Positions 10,855-23,573 are shown, counted from the stretch's first letter. The stretch is 64,000 nucleotides of DNA from [Phialemoniopsis] sp. UDSM-2020 (GCA_018873225.1 JAEILZ010000003.1:4588001-4652000), one strand, 5' to 3'. Translations and numbers: made by a program. Notes: generated from the letters alone by a model not told the origin.

Positions 10855-11349
10855 TCACAATGCCATCTCCCAGACCTCCCCCGTGGAGCCAGGAGTTGAG
10901 AAGTGCCCAGTCTCCTCGCACAGTTGCTTGAAGCCAACCTTGGCGTAAAGTTGCCTGGCAGGACTGAGGATGCTTTGCGTGGAGAGAATCAACCGCTTGT
11001 AGTTCTTCTGTCGGGCAAAATCGATTGACCTTTGTACGAGCTGCTTGCCAAGTCCTGACCCTCTGGCTTCGGGCTCGACGAGCAGGGCCCGCATCCTGGC
11101 GCATCCCTCCGTCAATGGCTCCTTGATCACAAAGACGCAACCTAGGAATCGTCCGTCCCGCTCTGCGATGAACGACCTCTCTGTTTCTGGATCGTAGTGC
11201 TCGATGAAGGTGGCCATTATTCTAGCTACCAGGGCCTCGAAACTGGCATCCCATCCCAGCTCGTTGCAGTAGAGCATGCCATGTCTGTGAATGACCCATC
11301 CAATGTCGCCTGAGCGATGTGTGCGAAAAGTAATCTCGCCGGCCGCCAT
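10855..11349 (-). CDS. GNAT-family N-acetyltransferase
   Basis: A single exon of 164 residues begins at MAAGEITFRTHRSGDIGWVIHRHG. The opening resembles the acetyltransferase half of MarR-GNAT proteins found in bacteria and fungi (HRxGDIGWVxHRHG...Y..E.GWD). The acetyl-CoA motif A is seen as EARGSGLGKQLV, followed by the helix and beta strand carrying LSTQSILSPARQLYAKVGF, the usual motif B. It should transfer acetyl from acetyl-CoA to an amine; the substrate is unknown. It is intronless, unlike most neighbours, which together with the MarR-GNAT resemblance would fit an old bacterial origin, though that is inference. Confidence 0.82.
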   Translation of the reverse strand: MAAGEITFRTHRSGDIGWVIHRHGMLYCNELGWDASFEALVARIMATFIEHYDPETERSFIAERDGRFLGCVFVIKEPLTEGCARMRALLVEPEARGSGLGKQLVQRSIDFARQKNYKRLILSTQSILSPARQLYAKVGFKQLCEETGHFSTPGSTGEVWEMAL

Positions 11350-11647
11350 TCCTGTGGGGGCTTGGCCAATCAGAGAACGGGCGAATGTCCGTAAATGTCG
11401 GGAGCTTAGATGAGTAACTCAGAATCAAGAGATAGAATCAATATTATCTGCCAGATGAGTTGGAAAGGTTAGTTGGTTGGTGTCGTCAATTGCACCACGC
11501 CCTTGAATTGACACATCTGCCCCGCCCCCACATAATGAGTCAACTCGTTCCGCCAAGACATCGGGGAATACGGAGTACATGTGGATATCAAACACTGGGG
11601 AACAATGGAAGATAACTACTAGAGTCCCAGACTATCATTCGCTTTAT

Positions 11648-13551
<1,904 letters not shown>

Positions 13552-13913
13552 CGTGTTCTTGTTTAGCCAAGTTAAGCATCAAATGAGTGATCACCGAGTG
13601 TAGAAGCCTTCTTTAATGCTCGCTTCCTTGACTTTGATCAGTGCACGATTGATATAAGTGCGCACCAACCGAACCTCCAAGCTCCCCACATCTTGTTGGG
13701 TCACCCTATCAGGGCTCTCCAACAATGTATTATTAAACCTCACCCAGGAACCGGGGTCCGGCTAAAGCCTTCTACCGGAAGTGGGTCTGGGAACTGACTA
13801 CCTGTGCCATCTGCAATCAGCAGCATCACATATTATTGATAATGAATGAAAGGATAGGCTCCATTCTAAGCAAAGCTTGATTTGTCACAGATTATCACCT
13901 CGAAAATGGCAGG
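13552..13913. other. Intergenic, nothing recognised
   Basis: The 362 bp lie between the promoter side of the aldehyde dehydrogenase and the 3' end of the regulator gene. I see no gene and no clear regulatory palindrome. Confidence 0.45.
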
Positions 13914-16267
13914 CTAGCTTTGCGAGAAAGGGTCGTAGACGTGGCTCAACTCTGGGTCCAGCTGCATCTCACCATGCTCAGTGAAGCCTAGGTTCCTCGT
14001 GAACAGCTCCTCGTTCCTGTGTGTGTTGTTAAGTGACCTATGTCAAACAAAGTAGGTTCGGGAGGACTTCTCCATACCAGTCAGCTGCATCCAACGCTGC
14101 TAGCTCGTGTGCCGAGAGTGAAGTGTCACCTAGACCGACAATGACTCTTGCCGTGTCTTGACTTTCTGGAGTCTGCACATGTGTATTCGTAGGCGGCTGC
14201 CGCAGGCCAACTTGTTGGATCCCAGACATTGTTCTCGACTGTTGTACATAGCTCAATTAGAAACTGCAGGTCATGCAGTAAAAGCAGTGAACCGATGCTC
14301 ACCTTGTGTCTTTTCGCCCGATGTCCGGCAATCATATCGTCATGATCGACTGCAAGTATCGACGCGTCCTTAGGGGACATCGAAGACGTTCCATTGTCCG
14401 CCGTGACGGATCTTTCATCCCTAAAGTGCTGTATCCGAGAAAGAACTTGAGTCATAGACTCATGAGACGGGTCGTCAGTACTGAGCAAACGACACCCTAC
14501 TGTTACTGCAACAGTAAGCCCTATAGGAGCTGCGTTCATGGGGAACGCTGAGTCGTATTTAGTCGCCAGATTCGTAGCGGCGGTACATATTCTGCGCAAG
14601 GCTTCGTTGTAAAGCTTATTGTTTCGCGGATCTAAGGCTGCGCAGCGGATGGCCCAGTAGACACATTGTAGGTTGATCTGGTGCGGGAGTGTGTTCTTGC
14701 GTGGATCTTGCGACCACAAGGAAGGATTCGTCTCGTTCAGGTGGTGCAACCACGCAGACAACTCCGGAGGACCTTTCGCACTTTCTGTTACGACCTCTTG
14801 GCCTTGGTTTGGAGACGAGTTCGAACGGACTGTGTTCAAGATCTCCACCAGCAATACTGTTTGATTGAAGGTTGACAGAGCTCGAAAGGGCTCTCGACCA
14901 GAACGGATCAAGGGCATCAGCGTGAAGCTACACCCGGGTATGTCCCAGGTACTCCATTCTTCCCATCCCTCCGCTTCGAGTTGTGCCACGTCTCCAAGCG
15001 ATGTCGAGCCGGCAGCACTTGATATTGAGCCTGAAACGCTTTTGAGCTGGGGTGTGCGGTCGAGGATCGCGGCAATGAGCCCCTCTACCACGAAACATGC
15101 CAGGGATGTCCGCCGGCTTGTTGATGATAGGTGTTGCCCTGGACGCAAGGCAGTAAGGTCCACCACCATTCTCGCTGCAAGTCCTATCATGATCCACGAT
15201 AGTTTGTGATTGCCGTACTCGAGGTAGAACAGCGCCAGCAAGATCAAAGCCTGCGCATGTTCCTGCTCGAAGTCGGAGTCGAAGGGCGGCATGAGCGAGT
15301 ATGCCTGTCGAGCTGCGGAGATGGGCAATATTCGAGAAGAGCCCTTACCCATACAGTCACAGCCCTGTGGTATGTGCAATGAGGTATAAGCAATCAATGC
15401 CCAAACTAAGGCTAGGGTCGCCCTTTGTGACGCATTCAGCTGCTCGGGACATTTTGACTGGCTCGAAAAGCCTTGCGTGAAAGCTGTGAGCTTGAACTTG
15501 TCGATGAAAGGTAGCCACGTATGCGTGTAAGCGAAGTAGATGTCGAAGATTTCATCCATTTTGGATGGGAGGGGAATGAGTAGAGATGGTTGGGCAGGGG
15601 CTCCATGGTCTATCTCAGGATCAACTGATGCGCTGGCCGGAGTTCGCGGCGTTTGATCTGTACGAGAATCAGTATTCCCGCCCCGAATAACAAGGCTTGG
15701 CTAGGATTTACTAGAGTTCTGGTCCATATGATCCGTTGGATCGGTGTTCATGGCGTCAATGTCAATCACGGTGGAGGCAACCGCCGAACTTGGATGCTTA
15801 AACCTGGACAAGCGATCCGTCGGCGGATCCGAGCGCGCTGCAGTCTCCAGCAGCCATCGTGACACCGGCCCTCGCTTCCAACGAGCGAAAATCTCATCCA
15901 GTTGCGCCCTTTTAGCGCCCGGCTCAAGAAAGGACAGACTCCTATCTTCTAGCGAGAAGACCGACTGGACTGCCCCCTGGGCGTCGGGCGACCTGGCAAG
16001 GAGGTACGCCGCGATCAATTCAGCCAGCAGCGCCCGCCGCTCCAGAAACGAGCACTGCCCCGGCCGCAGGCCTCGCTTCTTGGGCTTTGGGTCGTAGGAG
16101 CAGTCCACGCCGTTGATCTGGCAGACGCTGCACACGGGTTGTCTGCCGTCGCATTTGCCCTTCTTTGACCTGCACGGCTCGCACGCTTGCGACACCCGCA
16201 CACGTTTCGGCGGCTTGCCTCCAGCGAGATCGTCAACACCGCGCGTCGTTGTCTGTTGATTGACCAT
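13914..16267 (-). CDS. Zn2Cys6 transcription activator, QutA/QA-1F-like
   Basis: Four exons, complement(13914..14016, 14078..14238, 14303..15657, 15712..16267), give 724 residues. The N-terminus has a binuclear cluster CEPCRSKKGKCDGRQPVCSVC followed by CSYDPKPKKRGLRPGQ; the linker KKRG(L/V)..G is also seen in the quinate activators QA-1F and QutA. The middle holds the fungal-specific domain (FDIYFAYTHTWLPFIDK, then FYLEYGNHKLSWIMIGLAARM). Reading the last part without the 64 bp intron at 14239..14302 would give a wrong C-terminus; splicing gives an ending in DPELSHVYDPFSQS. It lies directly upstream of, and on the same strand as, the dehydroshikimate dehydratase and would be its likely regulator. 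The specific ligand (quinate, shikimate or another) is inferred from context. Confidence 0.85.
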
Positions 16268-16636
16268 GATGGTGGTCCGGTATGTGAGTCACGGCGATTC
16301 GAATCGGTGTTTTGTAGAGGTCAAAACGACATGGGGGAATTGATGATGTGCAAGAAAGCTGGAATCTAGGGGTGGTGTGGGGTGCATGGGATATGCCCAC
16401 TCCCCCCCTAGCTTGAAGCTACGAGCACTAGCAGACCCAAGATCAGTCAGCCAGCCATTCGACATTGACAAGACAAGAGCTGCTCTGTCGTCAAGTGAAA
16501 AGAACGCTCACTTTAGATGTCCGGCAGAGCAGGGATACAAATTATGATGGAAGACTGTCTCATCTAGATATTATTCATTCTATCACAGTTGAGTTACACA
16601 ACTTCAATTCTGCGAATGTCATCAGACGGTACATGT
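16268..16636. promoter_or_regulatory. Promoter region of the QutA-like regulator
   Basis: The 369 bp upstream of the regulator also hold the 3' UTR of the dehydratase. A run of C (CCCCCCC near 16403) lies in it. I see no copy of the GGRTAA-N4-TTATCC palindrome here, so autoregulation through that site is not evident. Confidence 0.35.
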
Positions 16637-17659
16637 TTAGCTTGATGTCGTGTTGACGTCTGATATCAGCTGCTTCCAGGAAGACGCCGCACGAGCAGCA
16701 AAACGAGAAGGAATATCAATATCAGGCTGACAAAGATGTCTTGAAAACATCTCGAGGCTGACCCACCCTTTGTATCCCAAGTCGCACACGATCGCCTTCA
16801 CAGCTAGTCCAATCGGAAGATATCCTCCACGGTCTTGTTCATATGCAAAAAGACGTGCATTTCTGGACCACAACATCCTCCTCGGCTCGCCATCAAGGTG
16901 GAAGGGATGCGTTTCGTCAAGAGGAGCTGCAAGCCTCTCCGCATCGCCCACCTGGACGTAGAAGACCTTACTGATGTCCAATGTCTCTACCATCTCCTTC
17001 ATCGAAGCCTCGATATTCGTGTCGCCTTCGGGAAGTCTGCCACTCGGTGACATCGGATCGCCCCAGACTCGTCCGGCAATGTGGAATGTGTCGAGGCAGA
17101 GGCCGAAATTGGTCCGATCGACTTTCCGCACCAGGTCCCAGCTCCCTTGCCATGTATCGCAGAACCTGCCCCAAGCAACAGCTTCGTACGCGAACCTGAC
17201 GACGGGGTCTTGTTTAAGGCCAAGCTCGGCCATTTCTACCAGATCACGAATCACCGTCGTCGGGACTCCCGTTGTGCCTTCCACGGCCCAGTTTGAAGGA
17301 ATTTGGATCAGTGTCGTCTTCAGGACCTTGACAATCTTTAGCCAGAGCTTTAGCTTCGCGAAGGCTTCCGCGCGTTTCTCTTGGTCGACCCATCCCTCGA
17401 AGAAACGTAGTGGTTGAAAGACAATCACTTCGAGGCCAAGGTCGTCGCACGTGGTCCTGATTGTTTGAGCTGCTGAGAGCCGATTCTCCTCGATGGCAAT
17501 GCCGCCAGGGAGACGTTCTGCGATTGTGTCAATGTCGTCACTGACAATCTCAACTCCTTCAAATCCAGATTCCGCCGCTGCTTTTAGCCTTGATGTTGGT
17601 TCGTGCAATCTAGGAAAGCCCAAGCTGTCTGACGGGATGGCTGGACGAAGATTCGACAT
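16637..17659 (-). CDS. 3-dehydroshikimate dehydratase (sugar-phosphate isomerase/epimerase fold)
   Basis: A single exon of 340 residues. I chose the internal ATG at 17659 because MSNLRPAIPSDSLG matches the family start (AI.SMSLG), while the 52 upstream codons look like 5' UTR. The TIM-barrel landmarks are LKAAAESGFEGVEIVSDD, VIVFQPLRFFEG, IQIPSNW, VRFAYEAVAWG, FGLCLDTFHIAGR, and SKVFYVQVGDAERL, which match QutC/QA-4 type enzymes including the metal-binding Glu, Asp and His positions. It converts 3-dehydroshikimate to protocatechuate, the last step of quinate catabolism before ring cleavage. It is divergent from the shikimate/quinate dehydrogenase, with a qa-type palindrome between them. Confidence 0.85.
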   Translation of the reverse strand: MSNLRPAIPSDSLGFPRLHEPTSRLKAAAESGFEGVEIVSDDIDTIAERLPGGIAIEENRLSAAQTIRTTCDDLGLEVIVFQPLRFFEGWVDQEKRAEAFAKLKLWLKIVKVLKTTLIQIPSNWAVEGTTGVPTTVIRDLVEMAELGLKQDPVVRFAYEAVAWGRFCDTWQGSWDLVRKVDRTNFGLCLDTFHIAGRVWGDPMSPSGRLPEGDTNIEASMKEMVETLDISKVFYVQVGDAERLAAPLDETHPFHLDGEPRRMLWSRNARLFAYEQDRGGYLPIGLAVKAIVCDLGYKGWVSLEMFSRHLCQPDIDIPSRFAARAASSWKQLISDVNTTSS

Positions 17660-17877
17660 GGTATTGTTGTGGACTTGAATGTACGACTTTTGACAATAGG
17701 GCTTTAGTGTGTATGGATCCAAGCCTTGCGTATTCCTGAACGAGAAATGACCCTCAGAAGTGACCTGTACAGTATTCCTCTGGATTCGCATAACCACTAA
17801 TCCGAGTGCTCCCATCTCCTAGTGTGAGGTCATGTTCCAGCAACACTAAGCATCTCGAAGCGACTACCCCACTTCTA

Positions 17878-17893
17878 GGTTAAGAGCTTATCC
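17878..17893. promoter_or_regulatory. Palindrome resembling the QA-1F/QutA activator site
   Basis: The 16 bp GGTTAAGAGCTTATCC sit between the divergent dehydratase and dehydrogenase genes, 218 bp and 184 bp from their starts. From memory the qa consensus is GGRTAARYRYTTATCC; the site agrees at 14 of 16 positions. With a QutA-like regulator two genes away this is a strong candidate operator for both genes. Confidence 0.6.
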
Positions 17894-18077
17894 GCAACTC
17901 CGCGCAGTTCGAGCTATTGGTAATCCTATTTCAGCCATGGGAAGTCGACTTTGTCTTACCCAGCACTGCCATATTCTTTGATGGCGGCTTCGTGTCACTG
18001 GGAGAACGCAGTGATGCTTTAGCTAGCCAAGGAACACAACAGGCCCTTCCAGCACTAGTTTCGTACACACGTCGAGG

Positions 18078-18998
18078 ATGGATTCCAACACACCAACCAG
18101 GCACCGTTTGTACATTGCGGGCACCACAGGTGGCTCATCCATAGGGCCTCCAGTACATAACTTCATCGCCGAAAAGCTCCACAGACCGACATGGAGGATG
18201 CAATTCCTAGAAAGCATGACCATCGAAGATGTCGTAGCCGCCTTCAGAAGCCCTGATTTCGCCGGCGGCGTCGTCACCATGCCCTGGAAGAAGGCAATCA
18301 TCCCTTATCTCGACGAGGTGGACAACCTGGTCACGCTCACGGGTGCCTGCAACGTGGTATTTTTGACACGGAAAGGGCAACTGCGAGGCAGTAACGTCGA
18401 CTGGATCGGGATCAAGATACCACTGTTGGCGGCCTGCACGCGACTAATCGCCGGATGTGGCCTGATCTATGGTGCTGGCGGCGCGAGCAGGGCTGCGCTC
18501 TACACGCTGGTCGTGGAGATGGGTCTCCGGACCATCTACGTGGTGAATCGCGACGAGGCGGAGGTAGCGGACCTCTTGAAGGACGCAAAACGGTACGACG
18601 ATTCACTCGACTTCAGCATTGCGCACGTGAAGACGGTGGAGCAGGCAAAGAGCATGGCTGCTCCTTCCTACATCATCAGCACTGTTCCAGATCTCGAGGC
18701 GAGATCCGCGAACGAGCTAGAGGCGAGGGCAATTCTGCAGGAGTTCCTGGCAAGAAAGCAAGATGGGGATCGCGTCCTTCTCGACATGTGCTACCACCCT
18801 AGGAAGACACGAAACCTGCAGCTTGCTTTAGACTATGGATGGACGGCGGTAGATGGGGTACAAGTCGTCGCAAACCAGCTGAAGGCACAATGGAAGCTTT
18901 GGACGGGCGAAGACATTTCGGATGAAACAGAAGCTGCTGCTTTTGCTTTGCTGGAGCAGATGGCTGTGGCAGATGTGTCTGTCACTCCACAAGGATAG
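18078..18998 (+). CDS. Shikimate/quinate dehydrogenase family protein
   Basis: A single exon of 306 residues. The N-terminal substrate domain has GSSIGPPVHNF, aligning with the Ser-x-Ser binding motif region, and GGVVTMPWKKAIIPYLDE, where the catalytic lysine is retained but the usual His of TMPHK is Trp. GACNVVF and GSNVDWIGI match the GA.NT and NTD..G motifs. The NAD(P) domain shows GAGGASRAALYTLV. It would interconvert quinate and 3-dehydroquinate or shikimate and 3-dehydroshikimate. A quinate-type role is suggested by the dehydratase opposite it and the shared palindrome. No catabolic dehydroquinase is seen nearby, which fits a shikimate-to-dehydroshikimate entry better. The His-to-Trp change is a reason for caution about specificity. 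Confidence 0.8.
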   Translation: MDSNTPTRHRLYIAGTTGGSSIGPPVHNFIAEKLHRPTWRMQFLESMTIEDVVAAFRSPDFAGGVVTMPWKKAIIPYLDEVDNLVTLTGACNVVFLTRKGQLRGSNVDWIGIKIPLLAACTRLIAGCGLIYGAGGASRAALYTLVVEMGLRTIYVVNRDEAEVADLLKDAKRYDDSLDFSIAHVKTVEQAKSMAAPSYIISTVPDLEARSANELEARAILQEFLARKQDGDRVLLDMCYHPRKTRNLQLALDYGWTAVDGVQVVANQLKAQWKLWTGEDISDETEAAAFALLEQMAVADVSVTPQG

Positions 18999-19755
18999 CA
19001 GGGTAGATTAATAGCTTCAAGAAAGCCCTTTTTGTACGAGAGTACTGTCATGATCCGGACTTCATTCAAGCCCTGTCTTTTCAAGCCCTGTCTTTTCATC
19101 TTACTTTAGTTGTAAAATGGTCATGTAGCTACGCTCAGCCAGAGGTCACTGGGCTAAGTACTTCTGGTATCGTTTCAAGGAGGGTGGTTCAATGAGATTA
19201 TGAAATGATGTTGCTTTACGGTCCTTCCTTCCCTAGGTTTGAGCTAATTTGCCCATCGGGAACTCAAGTCGCCAAATTAGGGTTGAATTATGTGACACAG
19301 CCTCAAACAGTAAGCTGTTGCCTCGTAGGAATGTCATACATGGTTGCTGATGTACGAAGTAGCCCATCAAATCTACGCAAAATCCAAGGATCTGCGATGT
19401 GCTAAACTAAAAAGGAAGCCAGTTTTTTTTCGCGTCATGCCGGCGTCCAAGTGCCGTGTGGGGGCAAGCTGATCCTTGCAAATATTCTCTCGGCAAGGGT
19501 ACGATGGCATCACTCTGGAGATTTAGATTCATCTTATGCTGAAGACATGTCAGCTTTAGTGGAGAATTAATCTACTCGACAAAGAAGTCAAAAGCTTCGC
19601 CTGGATGAAGATCACTACGATCCAGTAGCTCTCAGTAGAAGACATCTCATGGAAACCCGTATAAAGGGCTGCCAGGACAGCCTCTAACTCAACACCATGA
19701 TGACCGCTGTGGACGACTAGGAGTGTCATAACACTCCTTCGCCACTACTGCAGCA
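18999..19755. other. Intergenic stretch with a short tandem repeat
   Basis: Apart from the tandem repeat at 19065-19094 nothing is recognised. The last few hundred bases must hold the promoter of the secreted hydrolase. Confidence 0.4.
19065..19094. repeat. Perfect tandem duplication of 15 bp
   Basis: The unit TTCAAGCCCTGTCTT occurs twice head to tail just downstream of the dehydrogenase stop. It looks like a simple slippage duplication. Confidence 0.8.
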
Positions 19756-21228
19756 ATGAAGACACCTAGGACAACAGCTCTTTCCGGACTTTATCTGCTA
19801 CTGTTGGCACTTCCGGCAGCCACCAGATGTGAGCCCCTTTTGAAGTTTGGGTCGTGTCCCAGCGAGCTTGACGCGAGCGATGAAACAGAGTGCGGAACAT
19901 TGAAAGTCCCGCTCGATCACGGGAACCCCGATGGCGAAGAAATAAACATTTTCGTCCTTCGCTTGAACGCCACCGGCCCAAACAAGCTGGGTAGCCTCTT
20001 CTTTAATGAAGGTGGCCCCGGAATTCCCGCCAGCCCCGACTTTGAAGACATCAGCGACACATGGAGCGAGGACATCACGGCCAACTATGATGTGATTGGA
20101 GTGGACCCGCGAGGTACCGGTCTCAGCACCCGCCTCAAGTGCAACGGCTCTCTCTTCGACGAGCGGCCTCCCGTTGCTGATTCGTTCACCGAGCAAGGCT
20201 TCGAAAAGCTAGTCTCGTTCAATAAGGCCTTTGGGCAGAGTTGCCTAGACATGTCGGGCAACCTAGTGAACCACCTCGATACATATACCATCATGAAGGA
20301 CTTTGAACTGGTCAGGCAGGCACTCAACATCGACAAGTTCAACTTTGTCGGTTTCTCCTACGGGACATATTTCGGCCAGGTCTACGCGGATTTATATCCA
20401 CATCATGTCGGCCGCATGGTGCTCGACGGTCTTACAGACGCCACAGATAGTGCCGCTTCGGACATGATGGTCGAGGCCACCTCCCTCACGGCCACGTTCA
20501 ACCAGTTCTTTAAGTGGTGTGACTCAAACGAGAAATGCGCCCTCAAGGACCAGGACGCTAGGAGCGTGTTTATCAAAGTGACGTCCGGCCCGTCGATCCC
20601 GGCACCATGCTCAGAGGATACCCCGTGCAAGTCGCCAGCCACGATGCAGGACATGCTCAACAACGCGATCTCTCAACTCGGCGATACTCAGGTCGGGGGC
20701 ATTGAGGAAGCATGGGAAACCCTCTCCGTGAACCTGGCCAATGCCAACAAAGGCAACGCCTCCGGGCTGGCGACACCGCTCTCCGATGACGACAATAAAG
20801 ACTTTGCGTACCTCGCCGTGAATTGCCAAGACTACGGCATTGTACCCAGCACGGGCACACACCTCAAGAATATCTTCACCATCGCCGCGCTCCAGGCACC
20901 GCTGAGCCGCGGATATGGAGAACTATTCATCCCTTTGGTATACTGTGCCGGGTGGCCCGCGCCGGTCGTCACCCGTCCGCCTCGTAGCCTGAATCCAGAA
21001 AGCATGGTCGCCCTGCCTACGGTGCTCCTAGTCAATGCTTTTTACGACCCGTCCACGAGCGCTGTTGGAGCCCTCTCGATGCGAGAGATGATGAAGAATT
21101 CCGTTAATATCTGGCGAAATGGATCGGGGCATCTTAGCTATCCGGCAAGAGGGGATACTGCGAAGGCCATTGATCAATTCCTAGTCACTGGAAGTATTCC
21201 TGCTGATGGAACAGTGTATGAGTCTTGA
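19756..21228 (+). CDS. Secreted alpha/beta hydrolase (tripeptidyl aminopeptidase-like)
   Basis: A single exon of 490 residues starts with a signal peptide (basic MKTPR, then a LYLLLLALPAATR core). The fold landmarks are in order: LFFNEGGPG (oxyanion loop), YDVIGVDPRGTGLS, the nucleophile elbow GFSYGTYFG, NAFYDPST for the acid residue, and SGHLSY for the catalytic histidine near the C-terminus (TAP-like C-terminal domain). Several cysteines (CPSELDASDETECGTL, CSEDTPC) fit disulfides in an extracellular enzyme. It probably releases peptides or hydrolyses esters outside the cell. It precedes a sugar porter, though no direct link is shown. Confidence 0.85.
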   Translation: MKTPRTTALSGLYLLLLALPAATRCEPLLKFGSCPSELDASDETECGTLKVPLDHGNPDGEEINIFVLRLNATGPNKLGSLFFNEGGPGIPASPDFEDISDTWSEDITANYDVIGVDPRGTGLSTRLKCNGSLFDERPPVADSFTEQGFEKLVSFNKAFGQSCLDMSGNLVNHLDTYTIMKDFELVRQALNIDKFNFVGFSYGTYFGQVYADLYPHHVGRMVLDGLTDATDSAASDMMVEATSLTATFNQFFKWCDSNEKCALKDQDARSVFIKVTSGPSIPAPCSEDTPCKSPATMQDMLNNAISQLGDTQVGGIEEAWETLSVNLANANKGNASGLATPLSDDDNKDFAYLAVNCQDYGIVPSTGTHLKNIFTIAALQAPLSRGYGELFIPLVYCAGWPAPVVTRPPRSLNPESMVALPTVLLVNAFYDPSTSAVGALSMREMMKNSVNIWRNGSGHLSYPARGDTAKAIDQFLVTGSIPADGTVYES

Positions 21229-21398
21229 ATAGAAGAACTATTAGGAACTAAATTCGAAGGATTTATCAAACGATATCTCATGATTAGCGTTACATGACCA
21301 GAATACTTCACTACCTTTGTCCATCTCGGATACATTTCCCATGTTGCACACCTCCAATAAGAGTGCAATGCTCCTTAAAATCAGCTCGCATGGCCGAT

Positions 21399-23135
21399 TC
21401 AGGACAAGGCCTTCTCGTTGATCTCTCCAACTACTTTCTCTGGAACGACGTCCTCAACTTGAGATGAGTTGTCCTCCGCAAAAGCAGCCTCCAGAATCTG
21501 AGAGCCTTCGAACTTGGCTGCAATCTCTTCGAGCTTCAGGCCTTTGGTCTCGACAAATGTGAAGTAAGCAATAACAAGGAAGACTAGGTTCCACGATGCA
21601 TTGATCAGATAGAATTTCCACCCCAAGTCTGCCATTGCATACGCCATGGCGAACGATGCAAGAAGGCTGGTCAAGTCAGTAAAGATTCGCAGCTTGGGGA
21701 GTTGGTGCTTGCTTACCCAAATCCGGAGTCGAGCATGCGGAAAATGGCAATTGCAGTTGCCCTCAGCTTGAACGGAGCTACCTCTGTCGGATACAAGCTC
21801 GTCATGGGCGTAATTGCAAAGGCGTAAAAGCCCTGGAACAGGAATATCACAGCGATTGTTCCGTAGATGCCAGACGTGCTTGCACTCTCACCGTATGCTA
21901 GGTGCATTTGTTAAAACAACATCAGCAAGGAGACGGGGCACCATGTACGTACTTTTGATGAGACCACCGACTATGAATAGCGTCACGACCATTCCAGCCA
22001 CGCTAATAAAAGTCTGGGTCCTTCGGCCGAGAACGTCGAGCATGAAGCTGCCAAAAACGGCGATGGCAAAGGACCAGCAGTTGATGATAACTTGGATCTG
22101 TGTCTGAGTCGTCGTATCCTTGATTCCAGCCTGGTCAAGAATCTTCGTCAGGTAGAATCTATGCCGTTCTCGTCAGTAATGAATCGACCCCCGAGAACCA
22201 TATTACTTACGATATGATGAAATTGCCAAACATGTTGATCATGGGACCGAAACTGACCAGGATTGCCAATCGCTTGCGGTTCGCTGGGGTGGATATGATT
22301 TCCCTCCACGGATTGCGAGGGTACTCCTCTGCTTCCTTGGCCATGATGGCTCTGATCTCGTGAAGTTGCTCGCGACCCTTCTGGACGTGCTGAGCATCTC
22401 CTGCCCCCTGCATGATGACGAGCACTTCGAGGGCCTCTTCATTGCGATCCTGCGCAATCAGCCACCGAGGCGACTCAGGAACAAAAGGAACCAGGATGAC
22501 CGCCAGAAGACTAGGCATGATCTGCAAGAGGGAAGGAAGACGCCAGGCCCAGGTACTCTGGATGTTCTGACTGCCATAGTTGACGATGGCGGAGAGCAGG
22601 CTGCCAACATAGAAGCAAGAAAAGAAAAGGCCAAGGACCCGTCCGCGGTTGTGTGGGGGAAGCAACTCTCCCAAGAGTGTGGGAGCGGCGCCGTTGCTGA
22701 TCGAAGCACCAATGCCAACGATAATTCGAGCGACGACGAACATGGCGACGTTCTGAGAAGCCGCCTGGAGCACGATGCCCACAACGGCAACGGCGGATGC
22801 AATCAGGATTGCACGTCGGCGACCAAAGTAGTCAGGAATGGGTTGCATCAGGAAGGACCCCAGGATGGAACCCATCCATGAAGCTGCATTGTTGAGGCCC
22901 TCGGTTGCCGTTGTCAAGTGGAAGTAGTTCGAGTACGAGGGCAGGATCAAAAGGCCGTTCATGACCGAGGAGTCATATCCAAGAGTCTGCGATAAGCTGT
23001 ATCAGTATGAGTTAATCGGTCATTCACAGGTAAAGGCGGACTGACAGCAGAGTTCACAATGGCCACGGCCAACAACAACGATGACAGCACCTTGAGGTTC
23101 GCAGGAACGAGCTTTGAGACGTGTTTTCGCTCCAT
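21399..23135 (-). CDS. MFS sugar transporter (lactose permease-like)
   Basis: Five exons, complement(21399..21666, 21717..21897, 21953..22158, 22211..22986, 23046..23135), give 506 residues with introns of 50-59 bp. Junctions restore NSATLGYDSSVMNGL, LIKTYGESAST and SGFGLLASFA. Family signatures: PDYFGRRRAI, GELLPPHNRGR, PESPRWLIA, LDVLGRRTQ, PTEVAPFKLRATA, and FVETKGLKLEEIAAKFE at the cytosolic end. The LGYDSS start of helix 1 and AIVNSA are typical of the lactose permease-type branch of fungal sugar porters. Divergent from the DUF1479 gene, with which it may be co-regulated. Confidence 0.9.
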
Positions 23136-23573
23136 TGCGTGGGGTATCCAGTGGTAGTATTGGGACCGAAGCCAAAGAGGAACAGGAGCAGAAAGCCAGT
23201 CTCGAAACAAACTCCGGACACAGTCCATTGAGCGAGCTCTCGTCGATCTTATAATGAAAGTCCGGAGGGGAGATGCTACGGTATTTGTGATAAGAGGCCA
23301 CTGATTGGCCCCCGCAACTAAAACTAGCTCACCTCTTATCAAATTCCATGTGAACGCCTCGACTTGACCAATCATGGATCGCGTGGTGGGCAAGGATCAA
23401 CTCACCCGAACTCGGCCGACTTTCGAACTAGTCTATCCCCACAGTGCAGAAGGTCGATCACTTCGTGTCTGCCATTAGATAGGATATTTAAGACTCTCTG
23501 GGAATCGAAGGGAGCTAACTCTGGTCTTCAGATAAGTCTTCCTTACCGCCAGTTCCGCGTAACCAGTTCCAGG
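23136..23573. promoter_or_regulatory. Bidirectional promoter between sugar porter and DUF1479 gene
   Basis: The 438 bp separate two divergent starts. Two GATAAG-type hexamers (TTGTGATAAGAGG near 23285 and CTCTTATCAAAT near 23335) are inverted relative to each other and fit GATA-factor binding, which is common in fungal catabolic promoters. Confidence 0.35.

Noticed and set aside
14126..15559. Unspliced C-terminus of the QutA-like regulator ending at 14126
   Set aside because: A good 64-bp intron (14239..14302) and a second one (14017..14077) restore a longer, regular C-terminus; reading through gives an unrelated tail.
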